A stretch of 18,148 bases of DNA, taken from Acidimicrobiaceae bacterium. Its GTDB lineage: Bacteria > Actinomycetota > Acidimicrobiia > Acidimicrobiales > MedAcidi-G1. The translations under genes were made by a program, and so were the position numbers. Shown piece after piece: positions 7,091 to 14,991 of the stretch. The DNA lies in the NCBI GenBank assembly GCA_002713545.1, contig PATJ01000036.1:10880-29027 (forward strand), read 5' to 3'. The notes beneath the pieces were generated by a model. That model had not been told where the DNA came from. It saw only the letters and a program-made list of their open reading frames with translations, and searched no databases. The number at the start of each line of letters is the position of its first letter. Position 1 is the first letter of the stretch.

Positions 7091-8329
7091 TTATTTTCCC
7101 CATTGTTCCATAACCATATTTCTTTCTTCGTCAACCGAAATAGGTCCATCACGAAGGTGTATTTCTTTAAGCCACCTTAAGATTTCACCTACCAATGGAC
7201 CAGGTTCTAAATTGAGCAAAACCATCAATTCTTGAGCGGTTAAAGACGGTTCAAATGAAAGTAAATTTTCTGTTGCTTTTAAATTCTCTACTGAACCTAA
7301 AAAATTTTTTACATTTAAATCAGAAGCAACAATTAGGTTAATTGACTCCTCAACATTCAACTGATTTAAATCAAGTGAACGACGAATCTCTTCGTCGGTC
7401 CATTGTTCACTTTTTGGACCATTAGAAACGAAGTTCAAAAAATCTACTATGTTTTCTATTAATCTCCTTTCTTCCCGAGACATTCTCAGTCGATGCAAAG
7501 ACTCTTTAACTTTCGTTTTTGAAAGACCTTTAAAAAAGATAGAAAATCTACTAATAGGATCATCAGGTGGTAATAGAGAGAATATTTTATTTAAATTCTG
7601 ATTATCTAAATTAAATTCGAAAGAAAGTATCTTTGGCAACAAATCTACTTTTTCTAAAAACTCAAAGCCTTTAGTGGGATTTTCCAAGGCAAGAAGTTTT
7701 AAAACCTCTTCTCTTATTCTTTCGGCTGAAACGATTAAGATTCTTTCTGCTAAATCCTTTGCAGTGTCAACAATTTCTTGTACTGGTTTCAATTCATAAC
7801 CGGCAGAAAACCGAGCAGCCCTCAATATTCTTAATGGATCATCATTAAATGACTCAGAAGGAGACAGCGGGGTTCTTAAAATTTTATTTTCTAAATCAGA
7901 CCTACCATTAAAGGGGTCAAAAAAATTCCCGGTGTCTAATTCAAAAGCCATTGCATTAACTGTGAAATCTCTTCGACTTAAATCATCTTCCAAATTTAAT
8001 GAAAAAGTTACTGACGGTTTTCTGGAAGAGGTTATATACGACTCGGATCTATGAGTTGTTATTTCCATTCTTATTTCACCGATTCTCAATCCGATTGTTC
8101 CAAATCTCTCTCCTTGCAACCAGACTGCGTCAGCCACAGGTTCAACTAAAGCGCGAATTTGATCGGGTGTGGCGTTAGTTGTGAGATCTAAATCAGGACT
8201 TTTAATTTTTTGATTTATAAAAGAATCACGAACAACTCCTCCTACCAAGAAAAGGGTGTGTTGCTCATTAACAAATCTTTCTGTAACGGGACTAATTAAA
8301 TTTCTCAGATAATCAATAATTTCTGTCAC
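7091..8329 (-). CDS. pcnA: CCA-adding / poly(A) polymerase family tRNA nucleotidyltransferase without HD domain
   Basis: Class II nucleotidyltransferase that completes or repairs the CCA 3' end of tRNA. The head domain has GGVVRD (30-35), the metal-binding pair in PDLDLTT (Asp46, Asp48), THRSESY (92-98), RRDFTVNA (119-126) and the neck motif NDDPLRILRAARFSAGYEL. The protein has 412 residues. Actinobacterial PcnA proteins are commonly near 480 with a C-terminal HD phosphohydrolase motif (HDIGK); no such motif is visible here, and the region after about 255 is replaced by a short helical segment (KESLHRLRMSREERRLIENIV). The GTG start overlaps the deacetylase stop as GTGA, after a GGGGTG site. 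In other actinobacteria pcnA stands next to the DUF6049 gene, which is close by here. Confidence 0.92.
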   Translation of the reverse strand: MTEIIDYLRNLISPVTERFVNEQHTLFLVGGVVRDSFINQKIKSPDLDLTTNATPDQIRALVEPVADAVWLQGERFGTIGLRIGEIRMEITTHRSESYITSSRKPSVTFSLNLEDDLSRRDFTVNAMAFELDTGNFFDPFNGRSDLENKILRTPLSPSESFNDDPLRILRAARFSAGYELKPVQEIVDTAKDLAERILIVSAERIREEVLKLLALENPTKGFEFLEKVDLLPKILSFEFNLDNQNLNKIFSLLPPDDPISRFSIFFKGLSKTKVKESLHRLRMSREERRLIENIVDFLNFVSNGPKSEQWTDEEIRRSLDLNQLNVEESINLIVASDLNVKNFLGSVENLKATENLLSFEPSLTAQELMVLLNLEPGPLVGEILRWLKEIHLRDGPISVDEERNMVMEQWGK

Positions 8330-9333
8330 AAAATCACCCCGTGTGACTGCGCGACCCTGTTTACAACTTCTTCGCCTGGTCCATCTCCGGTGGCTGCTTC
8401 GGGTCGTAAATTAACACCCAGTATGGAAGCAAATGATGCGGTAACAGAATCTGTCAATGCTTGAAGGTTGTAACCCCCCTCTAAAAAGAAAATACACCGA
8501 TTTTTTGGTGCCAAATTAAAAAGATTTAAAGTCAAGTCAGCAAAGTCTCCTGAAGTCAATCCCATATCGGTTAAAGGGTCTTCTCTATGAGCATCAAAAC
8601 CTGCAGAAACTAACACCCAATCTGGCTGAAAGTCTTCTACAAGAGGGACGACAATTTTATCAAAAGCTAATCGATACGTACTTCCGGTCGCTCCTGGTGG
8701 AAGAGGTACATTTACGGTAAAACCTTCCCCTTCTAATTCTCCTTTCTCTGCCTCAGAACCAGTACCTGGATACAAAGGCCACTGATGAATTGAAATCATA
8801 AGAACACGAGGATCGGAATAAAAAATTTCTTGCGTGCCATTTCCGTGATGAGCATCTATGTCAATCACGGCTACTTTCTTACCTTTCTCTATTAGAGACG
8901 CTGCAGTAATAGCAATATTATTTATTAAACAAAATCCCATAGAGCGATCAGATGTTGCATGGTGTCCTGGTGGCCGTATTGCACAAAATGCAGTTTCTGC
9001 TTCGGTTTGGGTTAATGCTTCAACGGCCGAAAGACCTGACCCTGCCGCTAAACGGGCTGCACCCCATGAACCTGCACTGATTGCAGTGTCAGGGTCCATG
9101 CGGCCCCCACCGTCAGCATCCAAAGCTTCTAAAGCTTGAATATGTTCAATCGGATGACACCTCAAAAGTTCTGTCTCTGTAGCAACCCGTGGTTCAATTC
9201 GAACTAAATCATCACCCAAAAAAAGGTTATCTAAACCTTTCCATACTGCTTCAAGACGTGCAGGCGACTCAGGGTGTTTTTTTCCCGCAACATGTTCAAG
9301 AAAACGCTCATCAGTCAAAAACAACAACGCCAC
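8326..9333 (-). CDS. Histone deacetylase / AcuC family zinc-dependent amidohydrolase
   Basis: Arginase-fold deacetylase of the class II HDAC/acetoin-utilisation (AcuC) group; in bacteria these remove acetyl groups from lysines or from small acetyl-amines. All 335 residues fit the family. Visible are HPESPARLEAV (20-30), the catalytic pair in RPPGHHAT (His124, His125), GFCLINNIAITA, DIDAHHGNGTQE with zinc ligands Asp160 and His162, SAGFDAHREDP with third ligand Asp247, and FFLEGGYNL with Tyr288. It appears fully active. The first gene of the minus-strand block; its stop overlaps the pcnA start by 4 bases. The GTG start has no ribosome site, but a -10-like TACGAT ends 6 bases before it, suggesting a leaderless mRNA. 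The substrate is unknown; acuA/acuB-type neighbours are absent. Confidence 0.92.
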   Translation of the reverse strand: MALLFLTDERFLEHVAGKKHPESPARLEAVWKGLDNLFLGDDLVRIEPRVATETELLRCHPIEHIQALEALDADGGGRMDPDTAISAGSWGAARLAAGSGLSAVEALTQTEAETAFCAIRPPGHHATSDRSMGFCLINNIAITAASLIEKGKKVAVIDIDAHHGNGTQEIFYSDPRVLMISIHQWPLYPGTGSEAEKGELEGEGFTVNVPLPPGATGSTYRLAFDKIVVPLVEDFQPDWVLVSAGFDAHREDPLTDMGLTSGDFADLTLNLFNLAPKNRCIFFLEGGYNLQALTDSVTASFASILGVNLRPEAATGDGPGEEVVNRVAQSHGVIL

Positions 9334-9339
9334 TTAACG

Positions 9340-9345
9340 ATCGTA
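9340..9345 (-). promoter_or_regulatory. -10 hexamer for a leaderless deacetylase transcript
   Basis: TACGAT fits TANNNT and is followed by 6 bases and then the GTG start of the deacetylase gene, so transcription would begin at or next to the start codon. No convincing -35 hexamer is seen. Leaderless genes of this form are common in actinobacteria. Not tested. Confidence 0.4.
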
Positions 9346-9395
9346 GTGCGAAGTTCTGTCTATATAGGGCCCTTAAAAATAAGTCTTATAAATTT

Positions 9396-9408
9396 CTCTT
9401 ACTAAGAG
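9396..9408. promoter_or_regulatory. 13-bp dyad in the divergent promoter region (candidate operator)
   Basis: CTCTTACTAAGAG is a perfect dyad, 6-bp arms around one central base. It overlaps the place where a -35 would stand for the rightward TATTCT hexamer (9422-9427) and is about 50 bases upstream of the leftward -10. That is a good position to control one or both divergent genes. The binding protein is unknown, and a short dyad can arise by chance. Confidence 0.3.
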
Positions 9409-9421
9409 CATCTAAAAGTCA

Positions 9422-9427
9422 TATTCT
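9422..9427 (+). promoter_or_regulatory. -10-like hexamer upstream of the DUF6049-type gene
   Basis: TATTCT fits TANNNT. Six bases later stands an in-frame ATT (9434), the same geometry as the leaderless site of the divergent deacetylase gene. The possible -35 at the matching distance (TTACTA) is poor. Support comes mainly from the signal-peptide argument given for the gene. Confidence 0.3.
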
Positions 9428-9487
9428 GTAAGTATTACGAAAAATCCGTTCTTAGCTTTAAAAGGTTTTATAAAGAAATACGTCTAT

Positions 9488-11401
9488 GTGTTACTTCTCG
9501 CATCAGTTGTTTCTGTTTTATTTTCAGACACAACAGCAGTAGCACAAAATGAAACAAAACAGCTATCCCTACTCGAACAACCAGTCTGGTCAGAAAATAA
9601 TAACTCCTTTAAATTAAGCCTTTCCATTAAACATCTGGATGAAGGAGATCTAATTGAGATTTATACGCTTGAAGAATTAAATAGAAATTCACTAAAAGAA
9701 AGTTTCATTTCAAAAAATTCCGAACCTACAGAAAATTCGTTTCAAATAACTCTGACCCAAGAACAAATTATAAAAAAAGAAATTACTGTCGAATTAAATA
9801 CAAATAGTCCTACAAACAATTCTGTTTTTTCTGAGCCCGGAACAGTCCGCCCTTTAATCGTAAAAAGCTATACATCAGATCAAAAAAATTCTGAAACTCT
9901 AGTTTTTCCACTTATACATTTACCTAAAACAGAAAAACTAAACACGATTTCTTTAGCATTTATTTTTGAAATAAACGCTAAACCACCACTCCAACATGAT
10001 GGAACCTACATTATCGACCGAGAAACAATCACTCAGCTAACAAATCTGGTAGAGACACTAAAAAACAATCCAGAAATAAAAATAACAATTAGTTTGCCGC
10101 CAGCAACTCTGTCGAGTCTTTCGCAGTCAAAAAACCCAAAGGATGAACTTTTACTATTGGACATAAAAAATTTAGCAGAAACTCAATTACATATTATTTC
10201 GTCACCTTTTGTAACAAGCGATCCTGAAGCATGGCGACTAATTGACCGCTTTGAAACTTATAACGATCTTCTGAACAGAGGAGACCGTCAATTAACCAAT
10301 CAACTTCAAATAGAACCGGATCGGTCATTTTCTTTTGTAGCAAACAGTGCTGTTATAGAAACTCTTGACGCGCTAAATAAAGTTGGAATCAAAACTTTTG
10401 TTACAGAATTTTCTCACATCGACCCCACACCAGAAAATAAAATAGACCCATTTATTTCTTTGCAGGGAGACAACGGAAAAGTTTTTAAAGTTTTTATTTT
10501 AGACGACACAATAAATTTCTATTTAAACAAACTCGAGAATAAAAATTCAGACATGCAATTTCTACTAGGTGATCTCTCTTTGATAGCTATGGACGAAAAT
10601 AAAAAAGAAAAAAATCTCATAGTAAAAATTCCAAATGATCTATCTGGAAATCTACTGAACCAATTTCTTACAACTCTACAAAACTTCCCAAAGATAAATA
10701 TAAAAGCACTCCCCAATCTTGTTGATCACGCTGAGAAAAATCAAAAAGTGGATAAAACAAAATACGTTCTTTGGAACAAATCGCCACAAGATATTTCTAC
10801 TAGAGCTCCAAATCAGAACCTAGCAAAAGCAGCAATCAGGGCTTACTCAGAAGTGATAGGTAAACCTCATCCAAATACTTCTTTTCTTTATGAGCTTCTC
10901 GATACAACTTCTGCTAGTGAATTAAACGAAAATGATACATCAAAATATTTCACCACTATTTATGAGGAAATAGTAAAAGTAATTGATGGATTCACAAGCC
11001 CTGAAAACCAAAACGTTAGACTTACAAGTAGAAAAGCAGAATTGCCTTTTACTCTCCAAAACAATCTAAATCATGATGCAAATGTAGTACTAATGCTCCA
11101 AAGTGATGGGCGTATTAGCTTTCCAGCAGGTCAAACATTAGAAGTAAAACTAAATCCTGGTACAAACAAAATAAAAATACCTGTAAGTTCTCGTGCGTCC
11201 GGTGATTCACAAATCCGCATAGGAGTTAGGTCTCCAGATAAAGAACATCTATTGCAATTAGACTCAAATTCACTTTTAATAAGAACAACGCGACTGTCGG
11301 GTGTAGGAATTTTACTTTTTGTTAGTGCTGTTTTTTTTCTCGCATTCTGGTGGTTGCGTTCCCGACGACTACGATCCATCTATAGGCAGGAGGAAATATG
11401 A
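9488..11401 (+). CDS. DUF6049-type exported, membrane-anchored protein
   Basis: Resembles the actinobacterial DUF6049 proteins (Rv3909-like, usually beside murJ), thought to act in the cell envelope; the function is not proven. From the GTG it has 637 residues: a hydrophobic signal segment ending near AVAQ, a large extracytoplasmic part, and a C-terminal membrane helix (about 603-622) followed by an Arg-rich inside tail (RSRRLRSIYRQ). The middle (SPFVTSDPEAWRLIDRF, about 240-256) and the Ig-like end (RISFPAGQTLEVKLNPGTNK) match the family plan. The start is doubtful. Upstream codons read on in frame to 9416 and supply the positive n-region (KNPFLALKGFIKKY) that the GTG form lacks, but no ATG, GTG or TTG is present; ATT at 9434 is possible. 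It is the most A-rich, Asn/Lys-rich gene here. It overlaps the DegV gene by 4 bases (ATGA). Confidence 0.75.
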   Translation: MLLLASVVSVLFSDTTAVAQNETKQLSLLEQPVWSENNNSFKLSLSIKHLDEGDLIEIYTLEELNRNSLKESFISKNSEPTENSFQITLTQEQIIKKEITVELNTNSPTNNSVFSEPGTVRPLIVKSYTSDQKNSETLVFPLIHLPKTEKLNTISLAFIFEINAKPPLQHDGTYIIDRETITQLTNLVETLKNNPEIKITISLPPATLSSLSQSKNPKDELLLLDIKNLAETQLHIISSPFVTSDPEAWRLIDRFETYNDLLNRGDRQLTNQLQIEPDRSFSFVANSAVIETLDALNKVGIKTFVTEFSHIDPTPENKIDPFISLQGDNGKVFKVFILDDTINFYLNKLENKNSDMQFLLGDLSLIAMDENKKEKNLIVKIPNDLSGNLLNQFLTTLQNFPKINIKALPNLVDHAEKNQKVDKTKYVLWNKSPQDISTRAPNQNLAKAAIRAYSEVIGKPHPNTSFLYELLDTTSASELNENDTSKYFTTIYEEIVKVIDGFTSPENQNVRLTSRKAELPFTLQNNLNHDANVVLMLQSDGRISFPAGQTLEVKLNPGTNKIKIPVSSRASGDSQIRIGVRSPDKEHLLQLDSNSLLIRTTRLSGVGILLFVSAVFFLAFWWLRSRRLRSIYRQEEI

Positions 11402-12237
11402 AAATCCGAATTGTTACCGACAGTGGAAGTGATCTTTCTGATGAGGAAGCTGCAAACTCAGGGATTTCAATCGTCCCTTTAAGCATCAGATTTGGCGAAG
11501 AAGAGTTAATTGATCGTGTTGAACTTGAAGCGGACGAATTCTACAACAGAATGCATAATAGCGAAGATGTCCCACAAACCGCTGCTCCTTCACCTGGCGC
11601 GTTTAAAACAGCTTTTGAAGAATGTTTTGAACAAGGAGCTGAAAGTATTATTTGCATAAATATGTCAAGTGATCTTTCTGCAACAATCCAAGCGGCAGAA
11701 ACGGGTGCGCGTGAACTAGATGGTAGGGATATACACATATTTGATAGTAAATCTGTTACAAGTGGATTAGGTACAATGGTCCTAGAAGCTGCAAAAGCTT
11801 CCAAAGACAATCATTCGGTTGATGAAATACTCGCACTTTTGGATGACTTGCGTTCAAAAACGCGTGTGTACGCTGCCATAGATACTTTAGAAAATCTTAA
11901 AAAAGGTGGAAGAATCGGTAACGCCCAAGCCTTACTTGGCAGCATGCTTTCGATAAAACCACTTATCGATGTTAGTACTGGAATAGTTGAAGAAGCGGGA
12001 AGGCAAAGGACAAGAAAAAAATCTCTTTTATGGCTTCGCGATAAATTAGCTGAATTTGAGGGGAATATTGAAAATCTAGTTGTTATGCATGCGAGGGCTG
12101 AAGATTTAGATGACTTTCTTAAAACACTTGAAGGCCAAATAGATCACACAAAAATACGCGTAAGTCCTCTTGGTCCTGTTGTAGCAAGTCATGGTGGGCC
12201 AGGCGTAATAGGTATTTCTTTTACTTTAAAAAACTAG
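11398..12237 (+). CDS. DegV/FakB-family fatty-acid-binding protein
   Basis: DegV proteins bind one fatty acid in a deep pocket; in Firmicutes the FakB members present it to the kinase FakA for phosphorylation. The 279 residues cover the whole fold: IVTDSGSDLS (5-14), VPLSIRFGEEE, the lipid-carboxylate region around Thr61 and Ser66 (QTAAPSPGAF), MSSDLSAT (89-96), DTLENLKKGGRIG (162-174), and SHGGPGVIG (264-272). The start is clear: AGGAGG 4 bases before the ATG, overlapping the previous stop as ATGA. In Mycobacterium and Streptomyces this slot between the DUF6049 gene and trxB holds murJ and sigM, so the content differs here. No fakA-like gene is in the window. Confidence 0.93.
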   Translation: MKIRIVTDSGSDLSDEEAANSGISIVPLSIRFGEEELIDRVELEADEFYNRMHNSEDVPQTAAPSPGAFKTAFEECFEQGAESIICINMSSDLSATIQAAETGARELDGRDIHIFDSKSVTSGLGTMVLEAAKASKDNHSVDEILALLDDLRSKTRVYAAIDTLENLKKGGRIGNAQALLGSMLSIKPLIDVSTGIVEEAGRQRTRKKSLLWLRDKLAEFEGNIENLVVMHARAEDLDDFLKTLEGQIDHTKIRVSPLGPVVASHGGPGVIGISFTLKN

Positions 12238-12248
12238 TAAATAATTAA

Positions 12249-12548
12249 ATGAAAACTAATAAAGAAAATGAAAATTGGACTACTTCAATTACAAACAAGT
12301 TTATTAAAGTAGTTTCACAATTTCGTTCATTCACAACTGATCCAATAGTTTCGTCATCTAAATGGATTATTTATGGAATAGCAATATTACTTTGTGTCTT
12401 TACAGCAGTAATTTTTTTTGTAATCGCTATTTTTAAAATTATTGATCATGCGATCCCTGGAGAATCTTGGTTAGCATTTATTTTCTTAGGTTTGTTCTCT
12501 TGTGTGTTGGGACTTCTCATATTAAAAAAAGGGAAAAGTAACAAATAG
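12249..12548 (+). CDS. Small membrane protein, two helices
   Basis: A 99-residue protein: a polar N-terminal part (about 1-37), a membrane helix at about 39-63, a short loop with HAIPGESW, a second helix at about 72-93 and a basic end (KKGKSNK). The general plan resembles the small holin-like (PF07332-type) membrane proteins of actinobacteria, but I see no diagnostic motif and give no function. The ATG has no ribosome site; it lies 11 bases after the DegV stop and 13 bases before trxB, so it is probably cotranscribed with both. Confidence 0.72.
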   Translation: MKTNKENENWTTSITNKFIKVVSQFRSFTTDPIVSSSKWIIYGIAILLCVFTAVIFFVIAIFKIIDHAIPGESWLAFIFLGLFSCVLGLLILKKGKSNK

Positions 12549-12561
12549 TAATCATTCATTA

Positions 12562-13530
12562 GTGAGAAAAATGTTAGATAGCCACAACAAAATAGTCATA
12601 ATAGGATCCGGCCCTGCCGGTTTAACTGCTGCTATTTATTCCGCACGTGCTGAATTGAATCCTTTAGTTATAGAAGGAGAACCATCATCCACCGGCGATC
12701 AACCAGGTGGACAATTGATGCTTACAACTGAAGTAGAAAATTTCCCTGGTTTTCCTGATGGAATCTTAGGTCCACAATTAATGGCGGATATGAAAGCCCA
12801 AGCAGAAAGGTTCGGTGCAAAATTTTCAACAAGAAAAGTAACCAAAGTTGATTTAACGAAAAAACCTTTTGAAATCTGGATAGGTGATCCAAATGAAGGC
12901 TCCCCAACGCATACCGCCGAAGCAGTAATTATTTCGACGGGAGCTCAATCTGTGATGTTAGAAGTTGAAGGTGAAAAAAGACTTCTAGGACATGGCTTAT
13001 CAACCTGTGCAACATGCGACGGTTTCTTTTTCAAAGATAAAAAAATCGCAGTTGTAGGTGGGGGTGACTCCGCTATTGAAGAAGCTACTTTTTTAACAAA
13101 ATTTGCCAGTGAAGTAACCGTAATCCACAGAAGAGATGAATTAAGAGCTTCGAAAATAATGCAAAAAAGGGCTCAAGAAAATGCAAAAATAAATTTTCTT
13201 TGGGATTCTGAAGTAACAGAAATACTTGGTTCAAATTCTGTTGAAGGTGTAAAAATTCGAAATACTAAAACTCTTAAAGAAACAAACCTTGATTTAGAGG
13301 GCATTTTTATTGCCATCGGCCACACACCAAACACCTCACTTTTCATAGACAAACTTGCAATCGATGATTTGGGGTATATAAATACAGAACCTTACAGCAC
13401 AAAAACAAATATTGACGGTGTTTTCGCTTGTGGTGATGTCCAGGACCATAAATACAGACAAGCAATTACTGCCGCTGGATCGGGATGCATGGCAGCCATT
13501 GACGCAGAACACTGGCTAGAAAACAATTAA
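12562..13530 (+). CDS. trxB: Thioredoxin-disulfide reductase
   Basis: FAD enzyme that passes electrons from NADPH to thioredoxin; cytoplasmic. The 322-residue protein has the full plan: FAD-binding GSGPAGL (15-21), GDQPGGQLMLTTEVENFPGF (45-64), the redox site CATC (149-152) followed by DGFFF, NADPH-binding GGGDSA (166-171), HRRDELRAS for the phosphate of NADPH (189-197), and the closing GVFACGDVQD. The start is the GTG at 12562 or the ATG 9 bases later; neither has a good ribosome site. trxA follows after 84-96 bases, in the order known from other actinobacteria. Confidence 0.97.
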   Translation: MRKMLDSHNKIVIIGSGPAGLTAAIYSARAELNPLVIEGEPSSTGDQPGGQLMLTTEVENFPGFPDGILGPQLMADMKAQAERFGAKFSTRKVTKVDLTKKPFEIWIGDPNEGSPTHTAEAVIISTGAQSVMLEVEGEKRLLGHGLSTCATCDGFFFKDKKIAVVGGGDSAIEEATFLTKFASEVTVIHRRDELRASKIMQKRAQENAKINFLWDSEVTEILGSNSVEGVKIRNTKTLKETNLDLEGIFIAIGHTPNTSLFIDKLAIDDLGYINTEPYSTKTNIDGVFACGDVQDHKYRQAITAAGSGCMAAIDAEHWLENN

Positions 13531-13626
13531 ATTTGAGTCAAATAAAAAAAATCCTAAAGGTGTTACGCACTAAGCATCTATAAGGTGTAAAAATCCTTAA
13601 ATAACTAACTAACCATGGAGATAATA

Positions 13627-13953
13627 ATGAGTGCGGCTATTACAAATCTTTCAGCAGAAAATTTTGAGAATGAAATTAATTCAGCTAATCAACCAGTCCT
13701 CGTAGATTTTTGGGCCGAGTGGTGTGGGCCTTGCAAAATGATTGCTCCTATTTTGGAAGAAATTGCTGACGAACAAGAAGGGGTAATACAAATCGCAAAA
13801 GTAGATGTTGATAGTTCTCCTGAGCTAGCGCAAAAATTTGAAATAATGAGCATTCCTACTTTAATTGTTTTCAATAATGGAGAACCTGCAAAACGTTTAG
13901 TAGGTGCCCAAGGAAAACATCAACTTTTAGATGCTTTATCAGAATTTATTTAA
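13627..13953 (+). CDS. trxA: Thioredoxin
   Basis: Small protein disulfide reductant, reduced by TrxB. The 108-residue protein has WCGPC at 32-36 and the cis-proline segment MSIPTLIVF near 75. The start is set at the ATG at 13627: GGAG lies 6 bases before it and the protein then has the standard length. The upstream ATG at 13615 overlaps that ribosome site and adds four residues. The 96-base gap after trxB may hold a separate promoter (TATAAG near 13580), but no clear -35 is seen. Confidence 0.97.
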   Translation: MSAAITNLSAENFENEINSANQPVLVDFWAEWCGPCKMIAPILEEIADEQEGVIQIAKVDVDSSPELAQKFEIMSIPTLIVFNNGEPAKRLVGAQGKHQLLDALSEFI

Positions 13954-13978
13954 GAAAAATTAACTCAAGAAAAATGTT

Positions 13979-14971
13979 GTGCAAAACGAAAACGCTTTAG
14001 AAATTGGGGACACCGGAAATGATGTTTTTTCTCTTCAAATGCGTCTATCAAATTTAGGTTTTTTTATAAACAACATTGAAATAACTAAAAAAGAATTTGG
14101 TCCCGATACTCAGGAAAAATTAAAAGAATTTCAAAAGTTTAGGGGTCTTAAAATAAATGGCATTCTAGATGAAACTACAATGGCAGTTTTATTAGAAGCA
14201 GCATTCAAGTTAGGTAATAGACAGTTATACCTTCAATCTCCAATGCTCAAAGGAGATGACGTATTCGAATTACAAACCCAATTAGGAAAATTAGGTTTCG
14301 ATGTCGGAAGAATTGATGGAATTTTTGGCCCACAAACAGTTAATGCCTTAATTGATTTTCAAAAAAATTTTGGTCTTATCGAAGATGGAATTGCGGGACA
14401 TGAAACAATTCGAAATCTTCAAAATATAAAAAATCGTGAAACTTCTGGTACGCAAATTTCAAAAATAAAGGAAATTGAAAACTTAAGAATTCAAAATACC
14501 GAATTGAAATCTCGCCACTTAGTTGTTGGTCACTTTGGCAATAGCGCGACTCTAGCGAATGCGACAGCACGAATGCTTCGTCAAAAAGGAGCTAAAGTAA
14601 TTGATTTAAATAATCCAGATGAGGAAATTCAAGCTAGAACAGCAAATGGATTTGAAGCCGAAATGTACATAGGAATTTATATTGAAAATGATTCTTATTG
14701 CACAATAAGTTATTTTAAAACAAAAAACTCTCAAAGCGAAGGCGGGTTTCGTTTAGCTTCTCATTGTTCAAAAGCAATTAAAAAAATAATGGAAGTGAAA
14801 ACTTCGACCAATGGGATGCAATTGCCTATATTGAGAGCAACAAAAATGCCAGCTGTTCTCTGTTTCCTTGGGCCACCTGGCGAGGTTGTAGAAAACACGA
14901 ATGAAATAGCTAAGGGTTTAGCTGAAGCTATTGCAAATTGGTTTAAGGACCCCTTGGAATTTGCTGAATAA
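13979..14971 (+). CDS. cwlM: CwlM-like protein: two peptidoglycan-binding domains and a degenerate amidase_3 domain
   Basis: The 330-residue protein has no signal peptide, so it should be cytoplasmic. Two PG_binding_1-type repeats lie at about 7-72 (GDTGNDVFSLQMRLSNLGF ... FGPDTQEKLKEFQ) and 87-148 (KGDDVFELQTQLGKLGF ... FGPQTVNALIDFQ). Residues about 178-325 follow the N-acetylmuramoyl-L-alanine amidase (amidase_3) plan, but the zinc ligands are mostly lost. The His of the first strand may survive as His185, while the following Glu is missing, the SIHAN His is Tyr234, and the Glu of PAVLVE is Phe296. It stands between trxA and parB exactly like CwlM (Rv3915) of M. tuberculosis, an essential non-lytic activator of MurA controlled by PknB. 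A regulatory role is therefore inferred. The GTG start has a weak ribosome site. Confidence 0.8.
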   Translation: MQNENALEIGDTGNDVFSLQMRLSNLGFFINNIEITKKEFGPDTQEKLKEFQKFRGLKINGILDETTMAVLLEAAFKLGNRQLYLQSPMLKGDDVFELQTQLGKLGFDVGRIDGIFGPQTVNALIDFQKNFGLIEDGIAGHETIRNLQNIKNRETSGTQISKIKEIENLRIQNTELKSRHLVVGHFGNSATLANATARMLRQKGAKVIDLNNPDEEIQARTANGFEAEMYIGIYIENDSYCTISYFKTKNSQSEGGFRLASHCSKAIKKIMEVKTSTNGMQLPILRATKMPAVLCFLGPPGEVVENTNEIAKGLAEAIANWFKDPLEFAE

Positions 14972-14991
14972 TTATATAATTAAATGCATAT

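Noticed and set aside
8858..9431. Plus-strand open frames opposite the deacetylase gene (8858-9139 and 9189-9431)
   Set aside because: They are antisense shadows of a complete, well-conserved enzyme gene and have no recognisable protein features or ribosome sites.
13615..13626. ATG at 13615 as trxA start
   Set aside because: It overlaps the ribosome site of the ATG at 13627, and the later start gives the standard 108-residue thioredoxin.
14972..14991. Terminator between the convergent CwlM-like and parB genes
   Set aside because: The 20-base gap is AT-rich with only weak self-complementarity and no GC stem.
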